Positions 1 to 5,017 of a DNA stretch of 5,082 nucleotides are shown here, piece after piece (the stretch's first letter is position 1; every line of letters starts with the position of its first letter). The stretch is from GCA-2686765 sp036012725 (GTDB taxonomy: Bacteria; Pseudomonadota; Alphaproteobacteria; Rhodospirillales; 2-02-FULL-58-16). A model generated the notes under the pieces. It saw nothing but the letters and a program-made list of their open reading frames with translations. It was not told the DNA's origin and did no database searches. Position numbers and translations under genes: made by a program. The stretch spans positions 1-5,082 of the forward strand of contig DASCPW010000103.1 in NCBI GenBank assembly GCA_036012725.1. The letters run 5' to 3'.

Positions 1-198
1 CGCTGGGTCACCTATCACGGTGTTTCCATTAACGTCGATCCGGACCTCGGCCATTTCGAGGGAATCGTTCCTTGCGGCCTTGCCGGACACGGCGTGACCT
101 CACTCAAGAAATTTGGAATCGCCACCGGCATGGCCCAGGTCGATGCCGCCCTGATCGCGGCATTCGAGGAGATTTTCGAAACCCCGGTTCTAAGGTGA
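1..198 (+). CDS. lipB: Octanoyltransferase LipB, C-terminal part (5' end outside window)
   Basis: The frame open from base 1 to the TGA at 196-198 gives the last 65 residues of LipB, which moves the octanoyl group from octanoyl-ACP to a lysine of lipoyl domains, the first step of de novo lipoate assembly in the cytoplasm. The visible part begins at the conserved RWVTYHGVSINV strand and carries the IVPCGLAG motif. Its cysteine (visible residue 25) is the family's acyl-accepting catalytic Cys. A typical FGIATG..QV..AL..AFEEIF tail follows. The partner catalytic lysine lies upstream and outside the window. LipB is usually about 210-230 residues, so around 70% is missing. Nothing in the visible part looks damaged. 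It converges on the minus-strand cluster, with 27 bases between the two stop codons. Confidence 0.94.
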   Translation, partial: RWVTYHGVSINVDPDLGHFEGIVPCGLAGHGVTSLKKFGIATGMAQVDAALIAAFEEIFETPVLR

Positions 199-225
199 TT
201 TCGGCAAGCGATAGAGCCCAACCGA

Positions 226-447
226 TCAGCAGGTTACTATGGCTTGCCCTGGTTGCGCATGGCCGCCCGCCCGCTCCTTCCCCCACGCCTCGTCTTCGAC
301 CGGTCCCCAGATCACCGCGCCATAGCCAATCGCCAGCGCCAAGGGAAAGTCACGGCCTAGGCCTGTTCGCATGCCGCCGGCGCCAAGAAGGCTTACCCAG
401 GGCGGAACCAAGAACCACAGTAATGAGAAGGCAAAAGTCAACAGCAC
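226..447 (-). CDS. Unrecognised small two-segment membrane protein
   Basis: A 73-residue protein that I cannot assign to a family. It starts at GTG (447-445); an in-frame TGA lies four codons upstream, so the start is confined to this point. GGGAGG sits six bases before the GTG, which is the best argument that it is a real gene. Residues 2-23 (LLTFAFSLLWFLVPPWVSLL) form a clear hydrophobic segment. A second, shorter one covers about 35-50 (FPLALAIGYGAVIWGPV). The linker GGMRTGLGRD holds two arginines, suggesting the linker is cytoplasmic. The tail is hydrophilic and rich in Glu, Gly and Ala. It is the last gene of the minus-strand cluster, 61 bases after acylphosphatase. Small subunits of membrane carriers can look like this, but no diagnostic motif is visible. 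Confidence 0.55.
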   Translation of the reverse strand: MLLTFAFSLLWFLVPPWVSLLGAGGMRTGLGRDFPLALAIGYGAVIWGPVEDEAWGKERAGGHAQPGQAIVTC

Positions 448-453
448 CGGCGA

Positions 454-459
454 CCTCCC
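454..459 (-). promoter_or_regulatory. Strong ribosome binding site of the 73-residue membrane protein gene
   Basis: On the minus strand GGGAGG stands six bases upstream of the GTG at 447. Because the reading frame is closed just upstream by TGA (462-460), this site fixes the start codon and supports translation of an otherwise unrecognised gene. Confidence 0.6.
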
Positions 460-508
460 TCACCTGCTTGCATTACATTGGTTCCCCGAGGTTGCGAATG
501 GAATTTCC

Positions 509-802
509 TCACGCCGTCGGCAAAAGGCGAAAGCCACTCTCGGAGGGGGGCGCGGCTTGGGCAATATCGACACCTCTGACCACGGCCATCGGCGGCCCTT
601 GCCGGCAAGTCTCCAGCATCCCGTCAACAGCGGCAATGGGCCCCGCGAACAACGCCTCGACACTGCCGTCGGCACGGTTGCGCACCCAGCCGCTCAACCC
701 CCGGCTTGAGGCTTCATCGGCGATCCAGCCCCGAAACCAAACCCCCTGCACCCGTCCGCGGATACGGACCGTGACGGCTTTGTTCGAACTGTCGTCGCTC
801 AC
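509..802 (-). CDS. acyP: Acylphosphatase
   Basis: A 97-residue acylphosphatase (EC 3.6.1.7), a small cytosolic enzyme that hydrolyses the carboxyl-phosphate bond of acyl phosphates such as acetyl phosphate or 1,3-bisphosphoglycerate. The family signature GRVQGVWFR (residues 16-24) ends in the phosphate-binding catalytic Arg24. The second signature, GWVRNRADGSVE (38-49), holds catalytic Asn42. These correspond to Arg23 and Asn41 of the muscle enzyme. Length is normal for the family (about 90-100). I chose the GTG at 802-800 because GAGAGG lies five bases before it and the frame upstream (a possible start at 868) would overlap the preceding gene and add 22 unrelated residues. It follows the 2TM gene by 19 bases, so it is probably cotranscribed. 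Its physiological substrate cannot be read from the sequence. Confidence 0.94.
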   Translation of the reverse strand: MSDDSSNKAVTVRIRGRVQGVWFRGWIADEASSRGLSGWVRNRADGSVEALFAGPIAAVDGMLETCRQGPPMAVVRGVDIAQAAPPSESGFRLLPTA

Positions 803-807
803 GATTG

Positions 808-813
808 CCTCTC
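808..813 (-). promoter_or_regulatory. Ribosome binding site deciding the acylphosphatase GTG start
   Basis: GAGAGG on the minus strand, five bases before the GTG at 802, lies in the short gap after the upstream 2TM gene. It favours the GTG over the longer in-frame start at 868. Confidence 0.55.
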
Positions 814-821
814 TTCGAAGC

Positions 822-1046
822 CTACTTCCCCGTAAACGGTTCCATGAGCCCCATGGCGAAAGCGGCATGAATGGCCAGGGCCGGGCTCCAGCCCACCATC
901 GGCGCGATGACCCAGGGATCGTCTGGAGTAAAGATAAAATTCAGGACCGCCAGAACCAGTATTACCGCGAAGTAACCGGTCAGATGGTTGACGAACCCCC
1001 TGAGCCAGCGCCGGTCCCTGTCATGATTTTCGTTGCGGGCGGTCAT
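822..1046 (-). CDS. 2TM-domain small inner-membrane protein
   Basis: A 74-residue protein of the 2TM domain type (Pfam 2TM, PF13239, by pattern). Two hydrophobic segments are seen at about residues 23-40 (TGYFAVILVLAVLNFIF) and 48-67. The family pattern is visible: FVNHLTGYF before the first segment, then a short polar turn with PDDPW, then VGWSPALAIHA in the second, with the conserved GW and the His close to its end. The N-terminus is charged (MTARNENHDRDRRW), as is usual. In the family this domain appears alone or fused to sensor proteins; the function of the stand-alone form is unknown. No good Shine-Dalgarno precedes the ATG at 1046. Instead the ATG overlaps the stop of a small upstream ORF (TGATG), suggesting coupled translation. 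The frame remains open further upstream to 1349, but that extension has no membrane or domain character and overlaps ATP12. Confidence 0.8.
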   Translation of the reverse strand: MTARNENHDRDRRWLRGFVNHLTGYFAVILVLAVLNFIFTPDDPWVIAPMVGWSPALAIHAAFAMGLMEPFTGK

Positions 1047-1165
1047 CAAAGGGGGATCTTGCCGAGTTTCTTCCAGGGCTTTTCCCGTTTCTTGCCACCC
1101 AGCATAGGCAAGGAGCAGCAGATGCGGGGGCGGCTGTCGTGAGGCATGTGGATGATGTCCGGCAT
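1046..1165 (-). CDS. Probable 39-codon small basic ORF upstream of the 2TM gene
   Basis: An ATG at 1165-1163 opens a 39-residue frame (start MPDIIHMPHDSRPR, end KKLGKIPL) that ends with TGA at 1048-1046, sharing its last base with the ATG of the 2TM gene. No family is recognised. The C-terminal third is strongly basic (GGKKREKPWKKLGKIP), and two adjacent cysteines occur at residues 16-17. Counting codons by eye, about 80% of third positions are G or C, as expected for a real gene at this G+C content; the bases just upstream in the same frame are clearly lower. A GAGG lies 12 bases before the ATG, rather far for a ribosome binding site; a second ATG at 1147 is an alternative start. It could be a translated leader that couples to the 2TM gene, or a chance frame. 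Confidence 0.4.
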   Translation of the reverse strand: MPDIIHMPHDSRPRICCSLPMLGGKKREKPWKKLGKIPL

Positions 1166-1177
1166 TCCGAAAACCGA

Positions 1178-1190
1178 CCTCGTTCCGAGG
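1178..1190 (-). promoter_or_regulatory. Small hairpin between ATP12 and the small ORF, followed by TTTT
   Basis: On the minus strand CCTCG-GAA-CGAGG forms a perfect five-pair stem with a three-base loop. It is followed by TCGG and then TTTT (complement of 1170-1173). It lies 66 bases after the ATP12 stop. Its 3' arm contains the only GAGG before the ATG at 1165, so it could mask that site. As a Rho-independent terminator it would be weak: the stem is short and the T run is displaced and brief. Confidence 0.25.
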
Positions 1191-1205
1191 ATAGCTTGAA
1201 GGCGG

Positions 1206-1226
1206 GCTTTCACACCAGTGAAAAGC
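1206..1226. repeat. Short inverted repeat in the ATP12 downstream gap
   Basis: TTTCAC-ACCA-GTGAAA (1208-1223) is a perfect six-pair inverted repeat with a four-base loop; flanking GC and GC could extend it with one bulged A. It lies 30 bases past the ATP12 stop on the minus strand. It could be a transcript-stabilising hairpin or a binding site. No T run follows on either strand, so I do not call it a terminator. Confidence 0.3.
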
Positions 1227-1255
1227 GGCGGCGCTGGCCCTCAGATTAGCCGATC

Positions 1256-1966
1256 CTATCCCCGAACCAGTTTCAGAAATTTCGCCGCCGCCTTGATCTC
1301 GTCCTTGATGCACCGTCGCCGTTCGGCGGCTTCGGCGTCCTCGCCCCACCTCTCGATCTGGAATGTTTCGTCCAACCGCGAGACTTCGAAGGCCTCCCCG
1401 GTGTCAATCCGCCCCGCCGTCAACGCCAAGGCGATAGCCAGCGAGCCGCAAGCGGTGGCGGCGCTGGAAAGGGCGGTAAGTTCAAAATCGTCCAGTGCCT
1501 CGACGGCGGCGCGCAACGATTGCAGAGCCTGCTCCGGCTGATCGACGTGAACAACCCCTGTGGTGACGACGAGCCGCGCCCCGTATGTATCCGTCAGCCA
1601 GTCGAGAAGCGGCTGCCAGTGGTCTTGCTGGTGTAAAACCAGTTCCGAAGGCGCCTCGGCCCGGTAGCACAAAAGATCGGCGCCGGCGAATTCCAGCGCA
1701 TGGTCGATCATGTCGCACCGTTGCCGTTTCACCCGGTCGATGGCGGCGGCGGCAAGAGCGGCAAGGGGCATAGCGTGGAAACTGATTTCCTCTTCCTGGG
1801 CCCGCCATTCGGCGGCGATGGCCAGGGCCAGATCCTTGGTGGGCAAGATAAAAGCCGCCCCGTCCGGGCTCCGCAAGGGACGGCCGTCGAGAGTGACGGT
1901 GAAGCCCGTCCCGGCCGGTTCCACCCCGACCTCGCCGTAGAACCGTTTTGCCACCGTCCAGGTCAT
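1256..1966 (-). CDS. ATP12-family F1-ATPase assembly chaperone
   Basis: A 236-residue member of the ATP12 family (PF07542). In mitochondria Atp12 binds the F1 alpha subunit before it joins beta; the alphaproteobacterial proteins are presumed to do the same in the cytoplasm. Conserved blocks, in order, are KRFY (7-10), LDGRPLRSP (26-34), ILPT (40-43), IAAEW (50-54), HAMPLA (64-69), DLLCYRAE (97-104), a helical middle with CGSLAIALAL (173-182), and the family's acidic end block SRLDETFQIERWGEDAEA (196-213). Length is normal (about 230-260). I chose the ATG at 1966 because it overlaps the AsmA stop as ATGA and sits eight residues before the first conserved block. The open frame upstream to 2140 reads an Arg-rich shadow of AsmA. 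A GGAGG lies 12 bases before the ATG, so translation is probably coupled to AsmA. Confidence 0.95.
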   Translation of the reverse strand: MTWTVAKRFYGEVGVEPAGTGFTVTLDGRPLRSPDGAAFILPTKDLALAIAAEWRAQEEEISFHAMPLAALAAAAIDRVKRQRCDMIDHALEFAGADLLCYRAEAPSELVLHQQDHWQPLLDWLTDTYGARLVVTTGVVHVDQPEQALQSLRAAVEALDDFELTALSSAATACGSLAIALALTAGRIDTGEAFEVSRLDETFQIERWGEDAEAAERRRCIKDEIKAAAKFLKLVRG

Positions 1967-4029
1967 GGACTCTGCTTGCCTCCGAACAGGCCATTCAGGG
2001 CACCGCCGATCCCATCGCCAATCTCCTTGACGACGCCTTCGACGCTTTCTGGCTTTTTCCGTTCCTCCGTTGTTGCCGGCGGCGGGGTGGCGGTATGGGC
2101 TTTCGATTCCGGCGGCGTCTTTCCCAGCGCCACCAGACAAGGGTGCCCGTCCTCGCCGTTCTTTTCCAAAAGGGCACCACCCAACAAGGAAAGCCCGCTG
2201 GTGGCGATGGCGGTGCCAACCTTCAAGAAAGATTTCACTGTTCCCAATTTATCGAGGCCCAGGGAGGGTTCGGCCAGCGTCCCCTTGACACGGACCAAGC
2301 TGACCACCGAGCCGAGGCTTAATCCTAAGCCTTCGCGGGCCCCGGGTTTAACGGCGAAGTCGAGTTCCTCGGTCTTCAGGTTGACGGTGCCGCTGCCGAC
2401 GACGGCCATCTTGTCGGTCTCGATGGCAACGCCCTTGTCGCTCGTTGCCAGCCCGTCCTTGATCAGAAAACGAACCACACCACACTTCAAGAGGGTGTAC
2501 TCTTCCTTGGTCCCAAAGGGATTGAGGGCACCCGCCGCCTGGGTCAGCATGTCGGCGCCGGCCCAGTCGATAGCGCTGTTCTTGACCTTGCCGGCGCCGG
2601 TTTCGATCCTAAACTCGCCCGCCAAGCTGGCCATGAGCTCACGTACCGAGGCGCCGCGGCCCTTTATCTCGATGCGGGCGTCGACTTCGCCGCCGGCGAC
2701 CCCATTGGTTATTTCGAGCTCTTTTAAAAACCGCCCGAGCTCTACCGCCTTGGTGTTGACGCTGGCCGTCAATACCGCCGTTTTACCGGAGGAGCCATCC
2801 ACATACAGGTTGGCGCTCAGTTTTCCGCCGGCGATCCCGGCGGTAAGCGACTTGACGCTAAGCCGGCCGCTCTTCAGGGCCAGGGATACCGTTGCGCTAT
2901 CCACGGAGACACCGCCGGGAGCAATTAAACGGGCAACCTTCAGGTTGATGTCGGCATCGGCGGCCATCAGTCCTTGCAAGGGCAGCGGATCGCCATAGAA
3001 CAGCCGCGCCGGCTTTTCGCCTGGTGATTTCTCGGCGGCCTCGCCCGTCGTCTCCTTGCCGCCGGAGGGAATGAGTTCGCTAAGGTCGATGACATTGGAT
3101 GTGAGCGCCATCCTGAAGCTGGGCCGCTCGTCGGCGAGCACCGCCGTTGCCTTGCCGGAGAGATCGCTGTTGCCGATTTTCATCTGGATGCCGTCGATGG
3201 CGTAGCCACCCTTGAGATCGTCGAGACGAGCCTCGAAATGAATGGCTGGCAGCTTCGGAAAATCCAGGTTCAGGGCCTTTGAAATCGCCACTGGATCCCG
3301 GATATCCGCCGCTACCGCCAGGTCCAGGCCCTTGCCGTCAAACGGCTGGGCAATGGAGCCCTTGACACTCACCGAAGTGCCTAGGACCGTAGCTCCCAGG
3401 ACCACCGGAAACGGTGCCCCTCCCTCGGTCAGTCGCATCACCGAGCCGAGACGGCCCGCCGCCGCAAAATCTACATCGTTAAAGGCACCCGCGAGCTCGA
3501 GTTTGAGGGGACTTTCCAGTCCCGCCGAGCCAATGACAAGACGATCAAGGCCGAATACCGTCTTCTCCCCGCTCCGTCCGTCACGGTAAGTGAGGGAGAT
3601 ATCTTGAATAAGCACATTTTGGACAGCCGGCAGGGGACCTGGGCCGCCGTCCGCGACCTTCTCCGTCTCGGCCTCCAGCAGGGCATCAAGCCCGATGAGG
3701 ACGATCCGGTTAACACGAATATCGCCGGATAAAAGCGGCAGGAGTTGCGCCTCCACCTCCAGGCGTTTGAGTTTCGCCATCACGGGGACCGAACCCCAGG
3801 CGGCATTGGCGAAAGTCACCCCTTCGACGGTAATGGCCGGGTTGAAGGAAAGGTCGAGATCCAGGTCGCCGGCGATGGTGAGTTCACGGCCGGTTATAGA
3901 CTTGACCTCGTCGGTGATCAGTCCCCGATACTGATTAAAATCCATGGACTTTAGAATGGCGACTCCGGCCACCACCAGGGCAGCGGACAATACCGTGAGT
4001 ATCGTCAGAACCTTCCACAAGCGACGCAT
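1963..4029 (-). CDS. AsmA-family envelope protein
   Basis: A protein of 688 residues (689 from the ATG at 4032) of the AsmA family, inner-membrane-anchored periplasmic proteins related to the bridge-like lipid transporters and linked to outer-membrane homeostasis. Residues 4-27 form an uncleaved signal anchor after MRRLWK. The AsmA N-terminal block follows: DFNQYR (30-35), TGREL.I.GDL (46-56) and ANAAWGS (74-80). The body is a long series of beta-strand-like repeats. The AsmA C-terminal module covers about 461-595 (SVRELMASLAGEF, ALNPFGTKEEYTLLKC, VKGTLAEPSLGLD). A conserved-looking HPC..ALG segment lies near 629-636, then a Pro/Thr/Lys-rich linker and a Gly-rich amphipathic tail (EIGDGIGGALNGLFGG). 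AAGGA stands six bases before the ATG at 4029 but only three before that at 4032, so I prefer 4029. It overlaps the HAD stop (TGATG) and the ATP12 start (ATGA). Its cargo is unknown. Confidence 0.93.
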   Translation of the reverse strand: MRRLWKVLTILTVLSAALVVAGVAILKSMDFNQYRGLITDEVKSITGRELTIAGDLDLDLSFNPAITVEGVTFANAAWGSVPVMAKLKRLEVEAQLLPLLSGDIRVNRIVLIGLDALLEAETEKVADGGPGPLPAVQNVLIQDISLTYRDGRSGEKTVFGLDRLVIGSAGLESPLKLELAGAFNDVDFAAAGRLGSVMRLTEGGAPFPVVLGATVLGTSVSVKGSIAQPFDGKGLDLAVAADIRDPVAISKALNLDFPKLPAIHFEARLDDLKGGYAIDGIQMKIGNSDLSGKATAVLADERPSFRMALTSNVIDLSELIPSGGKETTGEAAEKSPGEKPARLFYGDPLPLQGLMAADADINLKVARLIAPGGVSVDSATVSLALKSGRLSVKSLTAGIAGGKLSANLYVDGSSGKTAVLTASVNTKAVELGRFLKELEITNGVAGGEVDARIEIKGRGASVRELMASLAGEFRIETGAGKVKNSAIDWAGADMLTQAAGALNPFGTKEEYTLLKCGVVRFLIKDGLATSDKGVAIETDKMAVVGSGTVNLKTEELDFAVKPGAREGLGLSLGSVVSLVRVKGTLAEPSLGLDKLGTVKSFLKVGTAIATSGLSLLGGALLEKNGEDGHPCLVALGKTPPESKAHTATPPPATTEERKKPESVEGVVKEIGDGIGGALNGLFGGKQSP

Positions 4030-4724
4030 CATTTTTCCTTCAAAAGGGTTTCCGCCGTTCCGGGCAGTTCCCCGAAAGCGTCGATAACGGCATCGGCACC
4101 GGCCTCCTTGAGCTCGGCGACGCCGTGATAGCCCCAGGAAACACCGACCGCCAAGGTTCCGGCGTTCTGGGCCATTTCCATATCGTAGGTCGTATCCCCA
4201 ATCATCACCGTCGATGAAGGCTTGGCGTCAGCCTCGGAGATGGCGTTGAGCAGCATTTCCGGATGCGGCTTGCCCTGGCACCGGTCGGCGGTCTGTAGGG
4301 TGACAAAACGCTCGCCTAAGCCATGGCCATTAAGGGTCGCGACCAGACCCCGGTGCGACTTTCCGGTCGCCATGCCAAGCAACCAGCCAGTGTCTTCCAT
4401 GATTGTCAATCCTTCGAGGGCGCCTGGAAAAAGGGGGTCCCGCACTTCACCCCGCCGGCGCATGGAACCGAAGGCCTTTTGATAACTTTCCTTGAGCTTG
4501 GCAAGGGTTTCGGCTTCCATGCCCGGTAGTAGCCTCTTAAAAGCCTCGGCCAAGGGAAGACCGACCATGCGCCGAACGTCCACGGCCGCCGGCCTGGCGC
4601 AATCTTGTTCATCGCAAGCGGCATGCATGGCGGTGACAATGGAGTGCCCGCTGTCAACCAACGTACCGTCACAGTCAAAGACGGCCAGATGGAAAGATTC
4701 CGGGTGTGGGAGAGCAGTAGCCAT
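4029..4724 (-). CDS. HAD-IA family phosphatase (phosphoglycolate phosphatase-like)
   Basis: A 231-residue cytoplasmic HAD hydrolase of the Gph-like subfamily IA. Motif I is VFDCDGTLVDS with nucleophile Asp17 and acid/base Asp19; motif II is MATGKS (Thr120); motif III is GKPHPEML (Lys152); motif IV is MIGDTTYDMEMA (Asp177, Asp181), the magnesium ligands. An alpha-helical C1 cap lies at about residues 28-90, with the VGLPLAEAF segment typical of this group. All catalytic residues are present. Substrate is not determinable; small phosphorylated metabolites such as phosphoglycolate are typical. In alphaproteobacteria a gene of this type commonly sits beside ATP12 and an RluA-type pseudouridine synthase; no RluA gene is visible here. 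I prefer the ATG at 4724, which has GGAA a short way upstream and leaves 12 residues before the first strand. The ATG at 4760 (adding MLRRRLAARKRS) has no ribosome binding site. Confidence 0.93.
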   Translation of the reverse strand: MATALPHPESFHLAVFDCDGTLVDSGHSIVTAMHAACDEQDCARPAAVDVRRMVGLPLAEAFKRLLPGMEAETLAKLKESYQKAFGSMRRRGEVRDPLFPGALEGLTIMEDTGWLLGMATGKSHRGLVATLNGHGLGERFVTLQTADRCQGKPHPEMLLNAISEADAKPSSTVMIGDTTYDMEMAQNAGTLAVGVSWGYHGVAELKEAGADAVIDAFGELPGTAETLLKEK

Positions 4725-4765
4725 TGAGCGTTTCCGCGCCGCTAGGCGCCGGCGCAACATTATTT

Positions 4766-4912
4766 TCAGTGAGGTTTATACTCCACTCCCCTTGGCACCG
4801 CCACCGGGACGGAGGGTTGTATAGATGACGCGCCTTGGGCGCCTATCCCCCTGGGCTCAGGCCGGGGCGAGTGGCATACGGCGCGCTTGGGGTCCTCCCA
4901 GACCCAATTCAC
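4766..4912 (-). CDS. Doubtful 48-codon ORF with a DUF497/BrnT-like opening
   Basis: A GTG at 4912 opens a 48-residue frame ending in TGA at 4768-4766, five bases before the alternative HAD start at 4760. The first residues, MNWVWEDPKRAV, resemble the opening of DUF497/BrnT-type toxins (W-D-x-x-K-x-x-N), but the expected N-L-x-K-H-G continuation is absent. The remainder (PRPEPRGIGAQG, then PVAVPRGVEYKPH) is Pro/Arg-rich and fits no family. About 70% of third positions are G or C, which is only mildly supportive. AGGA lies one base before the GTG, too close to work well, and GAGG is too far. It may be a remnant, a leader peptide or a chance frame. Confidence 0.15.
   Translation of the reverse strand: MNWVWEDPKRAVCHSPRPEPRGIGAQGASSIQPSVPVAVPRGVEYKPH
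4775..4780 (-). promoter_or_regulatory. Possible -10 element for the HAD-AsmA-ATP12 operon
   Basis: TATAAA on the minus strand, followed by an A-rich stretch, lies about 50 bases before the preferred HAD start at 4724. It stands out in otherwise G+C-rich sequence. The bases at the usual -35 distance (TGGCGG or neighbours) match the consensus poorly, so this is a weak call. If used, transcription would begin near 4766, leaving a leader of about 40 bases. Confidence 0.2.
4830..4842. repeat. Small GC-rich hairpin GCGCC-TTG-GGCGC
   Basis: A perfect five-pair inverted repeat with a three-base loop. It has no T run on either side, so a terminator role is unsupported. It lies in the leader region upstream of the HAD gene, inside the doubtful 48-codon frame. 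Confidence 0.3.
4887..4907. repeat. Inverted repeat TTGGGGTC / GACCCAA
   Basis: Seven pairs with one bulged G and a six-base loop (CTCCCA). On the minus strand it covers the first codons of the doubtful 48-codon frame. No T run follows on either strand. Confidence 0.3.
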
Positions 4913-4940
4913 GTCCTTTATTGCACCTCTAAGATTAATG

Positions 4941-4956
4941 GGCCACTACCGTGGCC
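4941..4956. repeat. Inverted repeat GGCCAC-TACC-GTGGCC
   Basis: A perfect six-pair, GC-rich stem with a four-base loop. It sits between two ATTAA tracts (4934-4938 and 4964-4968). The flanks ATTAATGGGCCAC and ATTAAGTGGTCCAC resemble each other, suggesting a degenerate duplication. Confidence 0.4.
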
Positions 4957-4970
4957 TGCCCTCATTAAGT

Positions 4971-5017
4971 GGTCCACCGCTTAAGTTAGAGTTTGGCGCG
5001 GTTTAAGTTGATGGACC
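4971..5017. repeat. Imperfect inverted repeat with nested TTAAGTT direct repeat
   Basis: GGTCCACCGCTTAA (4971-4984) is the near reverse complement of TTAAGTTGATGGACC (5003-5017), with two substitutions and one gap, separated by 18 bases. Nested within it, TTAAGTT occurs at 4981-4987 and again at 5003-5009 in the same orientation, 22 bases apart; a related TTAAGTG begins at 4965. It could be a transcript hairpin, a regulator binding site with repeats about two helical turns apart, or the end of a mobile element. No transposase motif is visible. Confidence 0.4.

Noticed and set aside
803..868. Longer acylphosphatase start at 868
   Set aside because: It would overlap the 2TM gene and adds 22 residues absent from the family, while GAGAGG sits correctly before the GTG at 802.
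72..1142. Plus-strand open frame of 356 codons across lipB, acylphosphatase and the 2TM gene
   Set aside because: It overlaps lipB out of frame and runs antisense to acylphosphatase, whose catalytic motifs are intact; composition is Pro/Arg-rich with no domain.
1047..1349. N-terminal extension of the 2TM protein up to 1349
   Set aside because: It would overlap the end of ATP12 and adds about 100 residues with no domain or membrane character; the 2TM family protein is complete from 1046.
1967..2140. N-terminal extension of ATP12 upstream of 1966
   Set aside because: The 58 extra residues are an Arg-rich shadow of the AsmA C-terminus; the family begins close to the KRFY block and the ATG at 1966 overlaps the AsmA stop.
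1700..2998. Plus-strand open frame of 432 codons opposite AsmA and ATP12
   Set aside because: It lies antisense to two genes with clear family motifs, is Ser/Pro/Arg-rich in the manner of shadow frames in G+C-rich DNA, and shows no domain.
4830..4907. Structured RNA gene or terminator made from the hairpins at 4830-4842 and 4887-4907
   Set aside because: Neither hairpin has a T run, and no conserved core of tRNA, tmRNA, SRP RNA, RNase P RNA or a known riboswitch is seen.
4965..5009. CtrA-type site (TTAA-N7-TTAA), a common alphaproteobacterial regulatory motif
   Set aside because: The TTAA tracts are separated by 12 and 18 bases, not seven, so the motif is not met.
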